64,000 nt of DNA. Source: Cumulibacter manganitolerans. Lineage in GTDB: Bacteria; Actinomycetota; Actinomycetes; Mycobacteriales; Antricoccaceae. The notes beneath the pieces were generated by a model. It worked only from the letters and a program-made list of their open reading frames with translations. It was not told the DNA's origin and searched no databases. Of this stretch, positions 16,502 to 25,892 are shown piece after piece. The stretch lies in contig NZ_WBKP01000013.1 of assembly GCF_009602465.1 (NCBI RefSeq), positions 19,075-83,074 of the forward strand, in the 5' to 3' direction. Numbering within the stretch: position 1 is the stretch's first letter; the number at the start of each line of letters is the position of its first letter. A program made the translations under genes and the position numbers.

Positions 16502-16532
16502 AGGGGCCCGCCGCGCTCGGCGGCGAGCCCCT
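16502..16532 (-). terminator. Hairpin terminator of the NlpC/P60 gene
   Basis: Two stacked stems: AGGGGC (16502-16507) with GCCCCT (16527-16532), and CCGCCG (16508-16513) with CGGCGG (16518-16523), 4-nt loop. It begins 21 bp after the NlpC/P60 stop codon and lies before the next ATG at 16465. It lacks a U-tract, as is common in high-GC actinobacteria. Confidence 0.7.
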
Positions 16533-16552
16533 CGGCGGCTCTGGGTGCGCGC

Positions 16553-17596
16553 CTAGACCAGGCGGCGCGCGGAGGTGAAGTCCATGTAGCTCATCGGCAT
16601 GGTGCGGACCGGCGAGCCGAACGTCGGCGCGTGGACGACGGTGCCGTTGCCGATGTAGATCGCCACGTGGCCCGGCGCGAAGACCAGGTCGCCCGGCTGC
16701 AGGGCGCTCAGCGAGACCGAGGTGCCGAAGCCCTGCTGACCCGAGGACGAGTGCGGCAGGCTGATGCCGATCTGCTTGTACGCCATCATGGTCAGGCCCG
16801 AGCAGTCGTAGCCGTTGGGTCCGGCGCCGCCCCACACGTAGGGCTTGCCGCGCTGCGACATCGCCCACGAGACGACGGTCGCGGCCGAACCGGACGCGGC
16901 GGCCGGCGTCGCGGCGGCCTCGGTCGCGGCGGCGGCCTGCGGGTTGGCGGCAGCCTGCTGCGCGGCGGGGGTGGTGCCGCCCTGCGCGGCGTCGAGCGAC
17001 GCCCGCTCCTGGTCGGTCAGCGATGCGAGCTTCTCCTGCAGCTTGGGCAGCTCGGCCTCGATGACCGCCTTCTTGTCGCTGATGGTCTGCGCGGCCTGGG
17101 CGGCGGCCGACTGGGCGGCGTCCGCCGCGGCCTTCGCCGACTCGGTCGCGGACTCGGCGTTGGCCAGCGCCGCGATCTTGTCGTCGTTGTAGGTGTCGAC
17201 GTTCTGCTTCGCGTTGGCCTTGTCGATGAAGTCCGCGGGCGACTCGCCGACCAGCAGCAGCACGCTGGTCGGGAGGGTGCCCGACTTGTACTGCTCGGCA
17301 CCGAGGTGGGCCACGGCCGCCTTGGCCGTCTGCAAGTCGCTCTGCGCGGAGGAGAGCTTCGCGTCGGCGTCGGCCTTCGCGGCGTTCTGCTTGTCGAGCT
17401 CCAGCTTGGCGTCGAGGTACTCCTCGTTGACCGTGCTGAGCTCTTCCTGCTTGGCCGCGACCTGCTGCTGGACGTCGGCGGCGGACTCCGTGGACTGGCC
17501 GGTCGCCGGGTCGGCGTACGAGGGGGCGGCGAGCCCGGCCAGCGAGATCAAGATGGTGGCCGAGGCGGCCACCAGGTGCTTTTTCGAGGGCGCCAT
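16553..17596 (-). CDS. Secreted NlpC/P60 peptidoglycan endopeptidase (RipA-like)
   Basis: A 347-residue secreted cell-wall hydrolase. A signal peptide with cleavage after a PSYA-type site ends near residue 28. Residues ~40-210 form an alanine-rich coiled coil, as in RipA-type proteins where it regulates the enzyme. After an Ala/Pro/Gln linker, the NlpC/P60 domain (about 232-347) has the catalytic Cys at about 265 in GYDCSGL, His in GHVAIYIG and a third polar residue, His, in VVHAP. Such enzymes cut D-iGlu-mDAP bonds during cell separation. ATG 17596 is chosen because the earlier ATG at 17623 lies inside the riboswitch. Transcription starts far upstream (see promoter) and passes through a ydaO-type element. 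Confidence 0.92.
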   Translation of the reverse strand: MAPSKKHLVAASATILISLAGLAAPSYADPATGQSTESAADVQQQVAAKQEELSTVNEEYLDAKLELDKQNAAKADADAKLSSAQSDLQTAKAAVAHLGAEQYKSGTLPTSVLLLVGESPADFIDKANAKQNVDTYNDDKIAALANAESATESAKAAADAAQSAAAQAAQTISDKKAVIEAELPKLQEKLASLTDQERASLDAAQGGTTPAAQQAAANPQAAAATEAAATPAAASGSAATVVSWAMSQRGKPYVWGGAGPNGYDCSGLTMMAYKQIGISLPHSSSGQQGFGTSVSLSALQPGDLVFAPGHVAIYIGNGTVVHAPTFGSPVRTMPMSYMDFTSARRLV

Positions 17597-17620
17597 GTTC
17601 GGGGGCCGCTCTCCTTCTTC

Positions 17621-17762
17621 CATCTCACCCGCCTACCGAGTTAGCTGACGGGTTCGGGCTAGGAAGGTTGCCCTACGCGCGGCCGAGGCCGTTCGATTCA
17701 CCCCAAGGAATACCAAGTTGGTTCCCCGGCACCTCGCGCGCCCGGCAGGGTCTGCGATGAGT
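17621..17762 (-). promoter_or_regulatory. c-di-AMP riboswitch (ydaO/yuaA type)
   Basis: Read on the minus strand, the leader has the conserved ydaO blocks in order: GGGGAACC, then TTGGGGTGAATC, then GTAGGGCAACC, then CCCGAACCCGTCAGCTAAC and CGGTAGGCGG. An outer stem can form between CTCATCGC near 17754-17761 and GCGGGTGAG near 17624-17632. In actinobacteria this class commonly precedes rpf and NlpC/P60 cell-wall hydrolase genes and switches them off when c-di-AMP is high. The element ends 25 bp before the ATG at 17596, so control could be at translation or by termination. Boundaries are approximate. Confidence 0.9.
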
Positions 17763-17818
17763 TTCGGCGGTGCCCTACCCGTCGCTCTGGTCGACCGACT
17801 CGGTGGCAGGACGGTGCC

Positions 17819-17847
17819 ACATTACCGTCGTGACCCTTTCGTGACAA
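17819..17847 (-). promoter_or_regulatory. Candidate sigma-70-type promoter for the riboswitch/NlpC gene
   Basis: On the minus strand, TTGTCA (17847-17842) is separated by exactly 17 bp from TAATGT (17824-17819), close to the housekeeping consensus. A start point near 17812 would give a leader of about 215 nt with the riboswitch beginning about 50 nt in. The spacer holds a direct repeat, GTCACG twice. Confidence 0.55.
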
Positions 17848-17861
17848 TGCTCGCCGCGCCG

Positions 17862-17873
17862 GTTGTGCACAAC
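17862..17873. promoter_or_regulatory. 12-bp palindrome upstream of the NlpC promoter
   Basis: GTTGTGCACAAC is a perfect 12-bp palindrome 14 bp upstream of the proposed -35 element, placed like an activator or repressor site. The remaining gap up to 18049 contains only short dyads such as ACACCGGTGT near 17893 and no gene. Confidence 0.4.
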
Positions 17874-18049
17874 TGGCGGGCGGGGTTTGTCACACCGGTG
17901 TCATCGGCCACACCGGCGCCGGCGACGGCCGCTCACGCGCTGCCTTCTCCGGAAAACGACGCCCTGACGGCCCGCTGTCCGTTCGGGATGGACACAGGCC
18001 TTCTGGTGCGACGTTCTGGGGAAGTGCCGGCGGCGGTTCGGTGCGCGCG

Positions 18050-18823
18050 TCAGGCGCGATCGATGTGCGGGGTGGACGTCGCGAGCACTCGGCGCAGCAG
18101 TGGCCGCGGGACCGCCCGGGCCAGCGCCATCGCGACCTTGTACCGGGCGGACGGGACGCTGCGCGTTCGGCCGGCCCGCAGGTCCTGCAGCGACGCCCGC
18201 ACGACGTCCTCGGGCCGCAGCCAGGCCCATCGCGGGATCCACGAGGTGTCCATGCCGAGCCGAGGATGGAAGGCCGTGCGCACGAATCCCGGGAAGACCG
18301 CGAGCACGCGGACGCGCGTCCCGTGCGCCTTGAGCGCCAGCGACTCGGTGAACATCGCGACGTACGCCTTGCTGGCGCTGTAGCCGGGGCCGCCGTCGCT
18401 CGGGGTGAAGGCCGCGACCGACGCGATGTTGACGATCGCGCCGCGATCGCGCCGCAGCATTCCGGGGAACGCCGCGTGGCACAGCCGCATCACCGCGGTC
18501 ACGTTCAGATCGAGCATCGCCTGCTCGGTGTCGGCGTCCGAGGCGACGAACTCGCCCGGTGTCCCGACTCCCGCGTTGTTGACCAGCACCGAGATGTCGT
18601 CACCGGCCGCGCGGGCGCAGACCCGCTGCAGGTCGGCCGGCACCGTCAGGTCGGCGGCGAGCACCTCGGCGCTCCGCCCGCTCTCGCCGACCCGGGCCGC
18701 GACCACCTCGAGCGCGGCGCGGTCGCGTCCCACGAGCACGACGTCGTAGCCGAGGGCGGCGAGCTGGACGGCGTACTGCGCACCGATGCCCGACGACGCC
18801 CCGGTGACCAGCGCCGTGCTCAT
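18050..18823 (-). CDS. SDR-family oxidoreductase
   Basis: A 257-residue classical short-chain dehydrogenase of the DltE/YqjQ-like branch. It has the cofactor motif TGASSGIG at 7-14, NNAG near 89-92, the catalytic Ser in VNIASVAAF, and Tyr-x3-Lys in YSASKAYV. The VGRDRAAL segment after the second strand, with an Arg, favours NADP. Beyond the core the C-terminal ~60 residues contain a basic, partly hydrophobic region (VAMALARAVPRPLLRRVLA) that could dock to the membrane, common in actinobacterial homologues. ATG 18823 lies 6 bp after the upstream membrane protein gene on the same strand, so it is the last gene of a three-gene unit. Confidence 0.85.
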   Translation of the reverse strand: MSTALVTGASSGIGAQYAVQLAALGYDVVLVGRDRAALEVVAARVGESGRSAEVLAADLTVPADLQRVCARAAGDDISVLVNNAGVGTPGEFVASDADTEQAMLDLNVTAVMRLCHAAFPGMLRRDRGAIVNIASVAAFTPSDGGPGYSASKAYVAMFTESLALKAHGTRVRVLAVFPGFVRTAFHPRLGMDTSWIPRWAWLRPEDVVRASLQDLRAGRTRSVPSARYKVAMALARAVPRPLLRRVLATSTPHIDRA

Positions 18824-18829
18824 CAGCGG

Positions 18830-19714
18830 TTACTCCGCCGGCCGGTTGCGGGGTCCGCGCGGTGCGAACAGGCTGCCGAAGCCGCCGAAGCCACCGCCTC
18901 CCGGACGCGGCGCGGGCGGGTCCTCGAGGCGGCCCTTCATGAAGAAGTAGAAGGCGGCGATCGCGGCCAGCGTGATGACGATGCCAGGGATGTTCAGCGC
19001 GCCCTGCACCACCTGCATGACGTACATGACGGCGATGAACCCGCTCACGAACATCCCGATGTAGCGCGCCCAGGCCTTGCCGCGCTGGTAGAACAGCGTG
19101 CCCGCGGCCATCAGCAGCCCGGTGAGGGTGAACAGGATGATCTGGCTGCGCAGCCCGCTCTGCAGGGCCTCGACGGTCTGGAACTGGGCCTTCTTCTCGG
19201 CCAGCACGTCCTTGATCTGACCCGCCGTGACGGAGTCGGGCTTGCCGGCGTTCAGGGCGGCGGCCGCCGACTCGTTCGTCATGTCGCGGGTGGCGCCCTC
19301 GTCGGCGAAGGACTGCTGGGCGGTCTTGATCTCGGCCGAGGTGTAGTCGGCGACCTTCTCGTCCTTCAGGACCTGCGCGACGCCCGCGATCTGCTGCTTG
19401 TTGATCTCGCTCATGTACGACTTCGGGTCCTGGAACGCGGCGAGGATCGCCAGCGCGAGCAGCACCGCGGCCAGGATCGCGCCGGCGATGACGGCCGGGC
19501 GGGACGGCGGGTACTTGGTGGCCGAGGCCGCCACCGGCGCGTCGTCCGCGCCGGCGGGCCACGCCAGGTCGTCGTGGCGAGCCTCAGGCGCGCCCACCGG
19601 GTCGAGCGGCGACTCGACGCCGCTGGCGCGGCCGGCGTCCAGCTCTTGCTTGGACGGCTCGCGCGGTACGTCGTCCGGATCGGGCGTGCTCGCGGCGGTG
19701 TCGCGATCGGTCAC
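18830..19714 (-). CDS. Uncharacterised membrane protein (soluble N-terminus, four helices)
   Basis: A 294-residue protein without a recognised family. Residues 1-65 are acidic and Pro/Asp-rich. Hydrophobic helices lie at about 72-93, 172-192, 203-225 and 230-250. Between the first and second is an ~75-residue segment rich in Lys/Glu/Ala that is likely helical and could be outside the membrane. The C-terminus is Gly/Pro-rich (PRPGGGGFGGFG). The start is GTG 19714. The paired-helix plan resembles the next gene upstream (19760-20566), so the two may be diverged paralogues of one membrane assembly. Confidence 0.72.
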   Translation of the reverse strand: MTDRDTAASTPDPDDVPREPSKQELDAGRASGVESPLDPVGAPEARHDDLAWPAGADDAPVAASATKYPPSRPAVIAGAILAAVLLALAILAAFQDPKSYMSEINKQQIAGVAQVLKDEKVADYTSAEIKTAQQSFADEGATRDMTNESAAAALNAGKPDSVTAGQIKDVLAEKKAQFQTVEALQSGLRSQIILFTLTGLLMAAGTLFYQRGKAWARYIGMFVSGFIAVMYVMQVVQGALNIPGIVITLAAIAAFYFFMKGRLEDPPAPRPGGGGFGGFGSLFAPRGPRNRPAE

Positions 19715-19759
19715 TTGGGTGTGCTCCTTGTGCGGTGGTGATGCTCCGGCGAGCGCCGG

Positions 19760-20566
19760 TCAGCTGGAGGGGTCTTCGGGGCGGCGGTCGGCGCCGTCCA
19801 CCGGCGGGAACTGCGACGTGTCCCGGGGCCGCTCCGGCCGCTCGCCGTGCGGGGGCTGCGCGGTGTACGGCGGCCAGGTGCTGCTCGGCGGCTGCTCGCC
19901 GTGCGGGGGCCAGGGCGCGTTCGAAGGCTGCTGGTCGTGCGGTGCCCAGGGACCGTTGGGCGGCTGCTGGGCATTCGGGGGCCAGGGGCCACCGGGCGGC
20001 TGCGGCCCGTTCGGCGGCCCGGGCGGGAACGGACCCGGCACGTAGGGCCGCGCCTTCGGGAACGGCCGCAGGTAGTCGCGCACCTGCGGCTTGGCCAGCG
20101 CGAGGATGCCCGACAGCCCGGCGACCAGGTAGAACAGCGTCTGGATGTTGACCGCTCCGCCGATCGTGCCGAGCACGGCGACGCCGGCGAGGATGCCGGA
20201 GAAGGTGAACCCGACCGGACGCGCCCAGGGCCGGCGGTCGCGCAGTGCCTGCGCGGTCAGCCCGTGCCCGATCGCGACGACGAGGACGGCGCACGCGAGG
20301 AAGATCAGCAGGCTGCGGATCACGCCGGGCTCCGCGAGCGCGGCCGAGGCCGGCTCGCCCGGCAGATCGGTGAGCTGCTTGCGCAGCTCGCGCTCGGTGT
20401 CGCTGAGCATGAACAGGCTGGTGACGCCGATGAACACCAGGAACGCCGCGGTCGCGGTGTACAGCGTCGTCGCGCGCTTCACCTCGAGGGGACGCTCGGC
20501 CTGGGGCGGATCGGAGCGCTCCGGCGGTGCTGGAGCGGGCACGCCAGGCGGTGTCGGCTCGCTCAC
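19760..20566 (-). CDS. Uncharacterised membrane protein with Pro-rich repeat tail
   Basis: A 268-residue protein not assigned to a family. A Pro-rich N-terminus precedes helices at about 36-55, 86-107 and 118-160 (probably two). The last ~95 residues are cytoplasmic or external and strongly biased to Pro, Gln, Gly and Trp, with repeating units such as PPNGPW, PPNAQQ and PPHGEQ. These look like a degenerate ~13-residue repeat. The start is GTG 20566, and longer frames lack conservation signs. Layout, helix spacing and strand match the next gene (18830-19714), 45 bp downstream. Confidence 0.7.
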   Translation of the reverse strand: MSEPTPPGVPAPAPPERSDPPQAERPLEVKRATTLYTATAAFLVFIGVTSLFMLSDTERELRKQLTDLPGEPASAALAEPGVIRSLLIFLACAVLVVAIGHGLTAQALRDRRPWARPVGFTFSGILAGVAVLGTIGGAVNIQTLFYLVAGLSGILALAKPQVRDYLRPFPKARPYVPGPFPPGPPNGPQPPGGPWPPNAQQPPNGPWAPHDQQPSNAPWPPHGEQPPSSTWPPYTAQPPHGERPERPRDTSQFPPVDGADRRPEDPSS

Positions 20567-20722
20567 GCGCTGGACCTTTCGAGTTCTCGGATGCGGGACC
20601 GCCGGCTCAACGGCGGCGATGCCGCACCAGCCTACGTGACCACGCTCGGGACTGCGGGGGACGTGGAGAACAACGTCCGGCGTCGCGACTTGGTGCCCGG
20701 CGGCCCGGTGCCGACGGCAGAA

Positions 20723-20760
20723 GGGTGTGCCCGGGCTCCCTCGAGAGCCCGGGCACACCC
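20723..20760 (-). terminator. Strong hairpin downstream of clpB
   Basis: A perfect 16-bp inverted repeat, arms 20723-20738 (GGGTGTGCCCGGGCTC) and 20745-20760, with a 6-nt loop. It begins 20 bp past the clpB stop codon. On the minus strand it is followed by TTCTG rather than a long U-run. It may also insulate clpB from the divergently placed membrane gene that starts at 20566. Confidence 0.8.
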
Positions 20761-20779
20761 GCACCGGCCGGCGACGCGG

Positions 20780-23368
<2,589 letters not shown>

Positions 23369-23445
23369 AGTGGTCCCTTCTCCGAGAGTCGCTAGCTGGT
23401 TGACCGGCCGCGTGCTGCGGCCACGAAGATGCAACGCCGAACAAA

Positions 23446-23466
23446 GTTGAGCGTATTCCGCTCAAC
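23446..23466. promoter_or_regulatory. HAIR operator (HspR binding site) upstream of clpB
   Basis: TTGAGC-N7-GCTCAA lies within a 21-bp near-palindrome, matching the HAIR consensus CTTGAGT-N7-ACTCAAG in arms and spacing. It is 78 bp before the clpB start. The same motif precedes dnaK at 38782. Confidence 0.88.
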
Positions 23467-23524
23467 TTCAGGTTTCGGTGAGGGCCTGCCGCTCGCGGTG
23501 GCTTCTGCCCCGGTGTCGCGGCCC

Positions 23525-23575
23525 GCGGTGGGTTCTGCCCCGCTATCACGCCGGGAGCGGGGTGGAACCCACCGC
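23525..23575. repeat. Intergenic palindrome, family 2 copy G
   Basis: Twenty-bp arms 23525-23544 (starting GCGGTGGGTTCTGCCCC) and 23556-23575 pair at 18 of 20 positions. The left arm is preceded by a partial tandem copy, GCGGTGGCTTCTGCCCC at 23496. Together with the HAIR box it occupies most of the 298-bp gap between clpB and the DUF72 gene; the rest, 23580-23660, shows no clear signal. Confidence 0.78.
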
Positions 23576-23666
23576 CAGAGTCAGAGGTCAGGGGCGGGAG
23601 GAGCGGCCGCAGACGGCGGGCGGCGGGCGAGGCGCCGGGGGCCGCCGCCGGTCTAGGGTGGGTCGC

Positions 23667-24518
23667 ATGGCCCGAGCACTTGTCGGCGTGTCCGGTTGGC
23701 GCTACCCGTCGTGGCGCGGCGACTTCTACCCGAAGGGGCTCCCCCAGCGGCTCGAGCTGACGTACGCCGCCGAGCGGATGACCTCCATCGAGGTCAACGG
23801 CTCGTTCTACTCGCTGCAGCGTCCCAGTTCGTACGCCGCGTGGCGGGACGCCGTCCCCGAGGACGTGGTGCTCGCGATCAAGGGCGGTCGCTACATCACC
23901 CACCTCAAGTCGTTGCGCGACGTCCGCACGCCGCTCGCCAACTTCCTCGCCAGCGGCGTCCTCGCGCTCGGTGAGCAGCTCGGTCCGCTGCTGTGGCAGC
24001 TGCCCGCGCGGTTGCACTTCGATCGCGACCGGCTGGCCTCGTTCTTCGAGCTGCTGCCCAGGACCACCGCGGAGGCTGCGCTGCTCGCCGCCGCGCACGA
24101 CGAGAAGCTGCCCGACGAGCGCAGCCTCACGACCTGCGCGGTCGATGTGCCCGTGCGGCACGCTCTCGAGCCGCGGCACGCCAGCTTCGACACCGACGAG
24201 GCACGGGCGCTGTGCGCGGAGTACGGCGTGGCCGTCGTCATCGCCGACAGCGCCGGGAAGTGGCCGGTCATGCACGATGCGACCAGCGACTTCCGATACG
24301 TCCGCCTGCACGGCGAGACCGAGCTGTACGCGAGCGGATACACCGACGAGTCGCTCGACAGGTGGGCCGACATCTGCCGGGGATGGCTCGGCGAGGGCCA
24401 CGACGTGCACGTGTACTTCGACAACGACATCCGCGGGCACGCGCCGCACGATGCGGTTCGGCTGCTCGACCGGCTCGGCATCCGGAGGGGTGAGCAGGCA
24501 TGCGGCGCGTCCGGCTGA
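23667..24518 (+). CDS. DUF72 family protein
   Basis: A 283-residue DUF72 protein, a TIM-barrel family of unknown activity found in many bacteria. It begins with the typical VGVSGWRYPSWRGDFYP, followed by SIEVNGSFYSLQR and KGGRYITHLKSL. The C-terminal part has FRYVRLHGETELYASGY and VYFDNDIRGHAPHDA. The conserved acidic and aromatic residues line the presumed barrel pocket. The start is ATG 23667; the longer frame from 23478 crosses an intergenic palindrome. It overlaps the acylphosphatase start by 19 bp, so the two are co-translated. Confidence 0.88.
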   Translation: MARALVGVSGWRYPSWRGDFYPKGLPQRLELTYAAERMTSIEVNGSFYSLQRPSSYAAWRDAVPEDVVLAIKGGRYITHLKSLRDVRTPLANFLASGVLALGEQLGPLLWQLPARLHFDRDRLASFFELLPRTTAEAALLAAAHDEKLPDERSLTTCAVDVPVRHALEPRHASFDTDEARALCAEYGVAVVIADSAGKWPVMHDATSDFRYVRLHGETELYASGYTDESLDRWADICRGWLGEGHDVHVYFDNDIRGHAPHDAVRLLDRLGIRRGEQACGASG

Positions 24519-24766
24519 CCGTCACCGGCCGCGTGCAGGGCGTCTACTTCCGCGCCAGCACGGAGCAGCGGGCTCGCCGGCTCGGGCTGACCGGTTGGGT
24601 GCGCAACCTGCCCGACGGGTCGGTGGAGGTCGAGGCCCAGGGCGCCGAGCAGGACGTCGCGGCCCTGATCGACTGGTGCCACGAGGGGCCGGCGTACGCC
24701 CGGGTCGACGACGTCGACGCGTGCGACATCGACGTCACCGACGACCGGCGCTTCGAGGTGCGGTAG
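24500..24766 (+). CDS. acyP: Acylphosphatase
   Basis: An 88-residue acylphosphatase, which hydrolyses acyl phosphates such as 1,3-bisphosphoglycerate or acetyl phosphate. The phosphate loop GRVQGVYFR with its catalytic Arg (near residue 18) and the GWVRNLPDGSVEVEAQG block with the catalytic Asn (near 36) are both intact. Length is standard. The ATG at 24500 lies inside the end of the DUF72 gene, giving a 19-bp overlap. A family 3 palindrome lies 50 bp downstream and could end the two-gene message. Confidence 0.93.
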   Translation: MRRVRLTVTGRVQGVYFRASTEQRARRLGLTGWVRNLPDGSVEVEAQGAEQDVAALIDWCHEGPAYARVDDVDACDIDVTDDRRFEVR

Positions 24767-24816
24767 CCGGCGTCCGTCCTGGAGCGCGGCCCGCACGCCG
24801 AGCCCGGCTCGGGACC

Positions 24817-24880
24817 CGAAGCGGGTTTCGTCGGGGAAAGCGGGCAAGTTTCCCCGCCTTGGACGACGAAACCCGGTTCG
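24817..24880. repeat. Intergenic palindrome, family 3 copy H
   Basis: Outer 16-bp arms 24818-24833 (GAAGCGGGTTTCGTCG) and 24864-24879 pair at 15 of 16. Inner arms GGGGAAA and TTTCCCC pair perfectly. It lies at the 3' ends of the convergent acylphosphatase and PIG-L genes. The loop sequence GGGCAAGTTTCCCCGC is identical in copy I at 25770. Confidence 0.82.
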
Positions 24881-24966
24881 TCCGCGAGGGCCAGGTCAGC
24901 GCGGGGGACGGCGCGGCGGGTCAGCGGCGGCAGGCCAGCGCGGCAGGCCCGCGCCGGGGCCCCGCG

Positions 24967-25731
24967 TCAGTCTCCGGACAGGCCGCCGAGGTCGTAGACG
25001 CGGAAGCCGACCGCGTACTCGGTGCCCAGCGCCGCACCGTCGCCGCGCAGGATCGTCGGGATGAAGTCGCGCGGCGCGGGGTGACCGGGCAGGTCGGCGA
25101 GGTACGCGGTATGCGCCTCCAGCGAGGCGACGGCGGCGTCGACGTCGGCCTGGGACACCTCGACGGCGTGCGTCTGCCGGTCGTGTCCGCTCACGAGGAG
25201 CGCCTTGGTGTGCCACTTGTCCAGCCCCTCGTCGCGGGCCAGCTCGGGAAAGACCCACGTGTTGTCGGCGTCGCGTACGGCGTCCAGGGTCGCGAGCCCG
25301 GCGGCGCGATGGTCGGCCTGGTTCAGCCCGCCGAACGCCTCGACGTCCCAGACCGCGGTGACGACGGCGTCCGGACGGCGCTGGCGGACGACGCGCGCGA
25401 TGTCGCGGCGCAGCTCCAGCGAGTAGACCAGGTGCCCGTCGGGGTGGTCGAGAATCGTCAGATCGCGGACGCCGACGGTCTCGCACGCGGTCCGCTGCTC
25501 GGCGGCCCGCAGCGGACCGACCTCCTGCGGCGGTCGCTGCATACCCGCTTCGCCGCTGGTGAGCAGCAGGTACGAGACCTCGATGCCGCGGCGGGTCCAG
25601 CCCGCGACCGCGGCCGAGGTGCCGTACTCGAGATCGTCGGGGTGCGCGACGACGCACAGCACGCGCTGCCACGCCGCGTCGTCGAGCCGCTGCAGGATGG
25701 GAGTCTGGTCCGGCGCCGGGGAAGTCGTCAT
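24967..25731 (-). CDS. PIG-L family N-deacetylase
   Basis: A 254-residue LmbE/PIG-L zinc deacetylase. The metal motif VVAHPDDLEYG near 28-38 is complete, and NQADHRAAGLA supplies the third ligand. SGEAG and DHPDGHL also fit. Members remove N-acetyl groups from sugar conjugates; MshB and Mca of mycothiol metabolism belong here. This copy lacks the neighbours of mshB, and its unusual W-D-V-E-A-F-G-G insertion differs from MshB/Mca, so the substrate is unknown. ATG 25731. Two copies of a 64-65 bp palindrome in the same orientation flank the gene. Confidence 0.87.
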   Translation of the reverse strand: MTTSPAPDQTPILQRLDDAAWQRVLCVVAHPDDLEYGTSAAVAGWTRRGIEVSYLLLTSGEAGMQRPPQEVGPLRAAEQRTACETVGVRDLTILDHPDGHLVYSLELRRDIARVVRQRRPDAVVTAVWDVEAFGGLNQADHRAAGLATLDAVRDADNTWVFPELARDEGLDKWHTKALLVSGHDRQTHAVEVSQADVDAAVASLEAHTAYLADLPGHPAPRDFIPTILRGDGAALGTEYAVGFRVYDLGGLSGD

Positions 25732-25769
25732 CCGCTCATCGTCCCCGACCGCGGCGCCGGACTCACCAA

Positions 25770-25834
25770 CGAAGCGGGTTTCGTCGGCGAAAGAGGGCAA
25801 GTTTCCCCGCTTTCGGCGACAAAGCCCGCTCTCG
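25770..25834. repeat. Intergenic palindrome, family 3 copy I
   Basis: Begins CGAAGCGGGTTTCGTCG like copy H and carries the same GGGCAAGTTTCCCCGC loop. The outer arms pair at about 12 of 14 positions and are extended by CGAAAG/CTTTCG. It lies between the PIG-L start and the 3' end of the AMP-binding ligase gene. Confidence 0.8.
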
Positions 25835-25892
25835 GTCCGCGGCGGTGGTGCCGCTCCGCAGTGCTCGCCTCCCCCGTCGGCGGCGGCTGCGG

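Noticed and set aside
17862..17873. GTTGTGCACAAC as a DnaA box or origin element
   Set aside because: It is isolated, differs from the TTGTCCACA consensus, and no dnaA, dnaN or other origin genes are present. Kept only as a possible operator.
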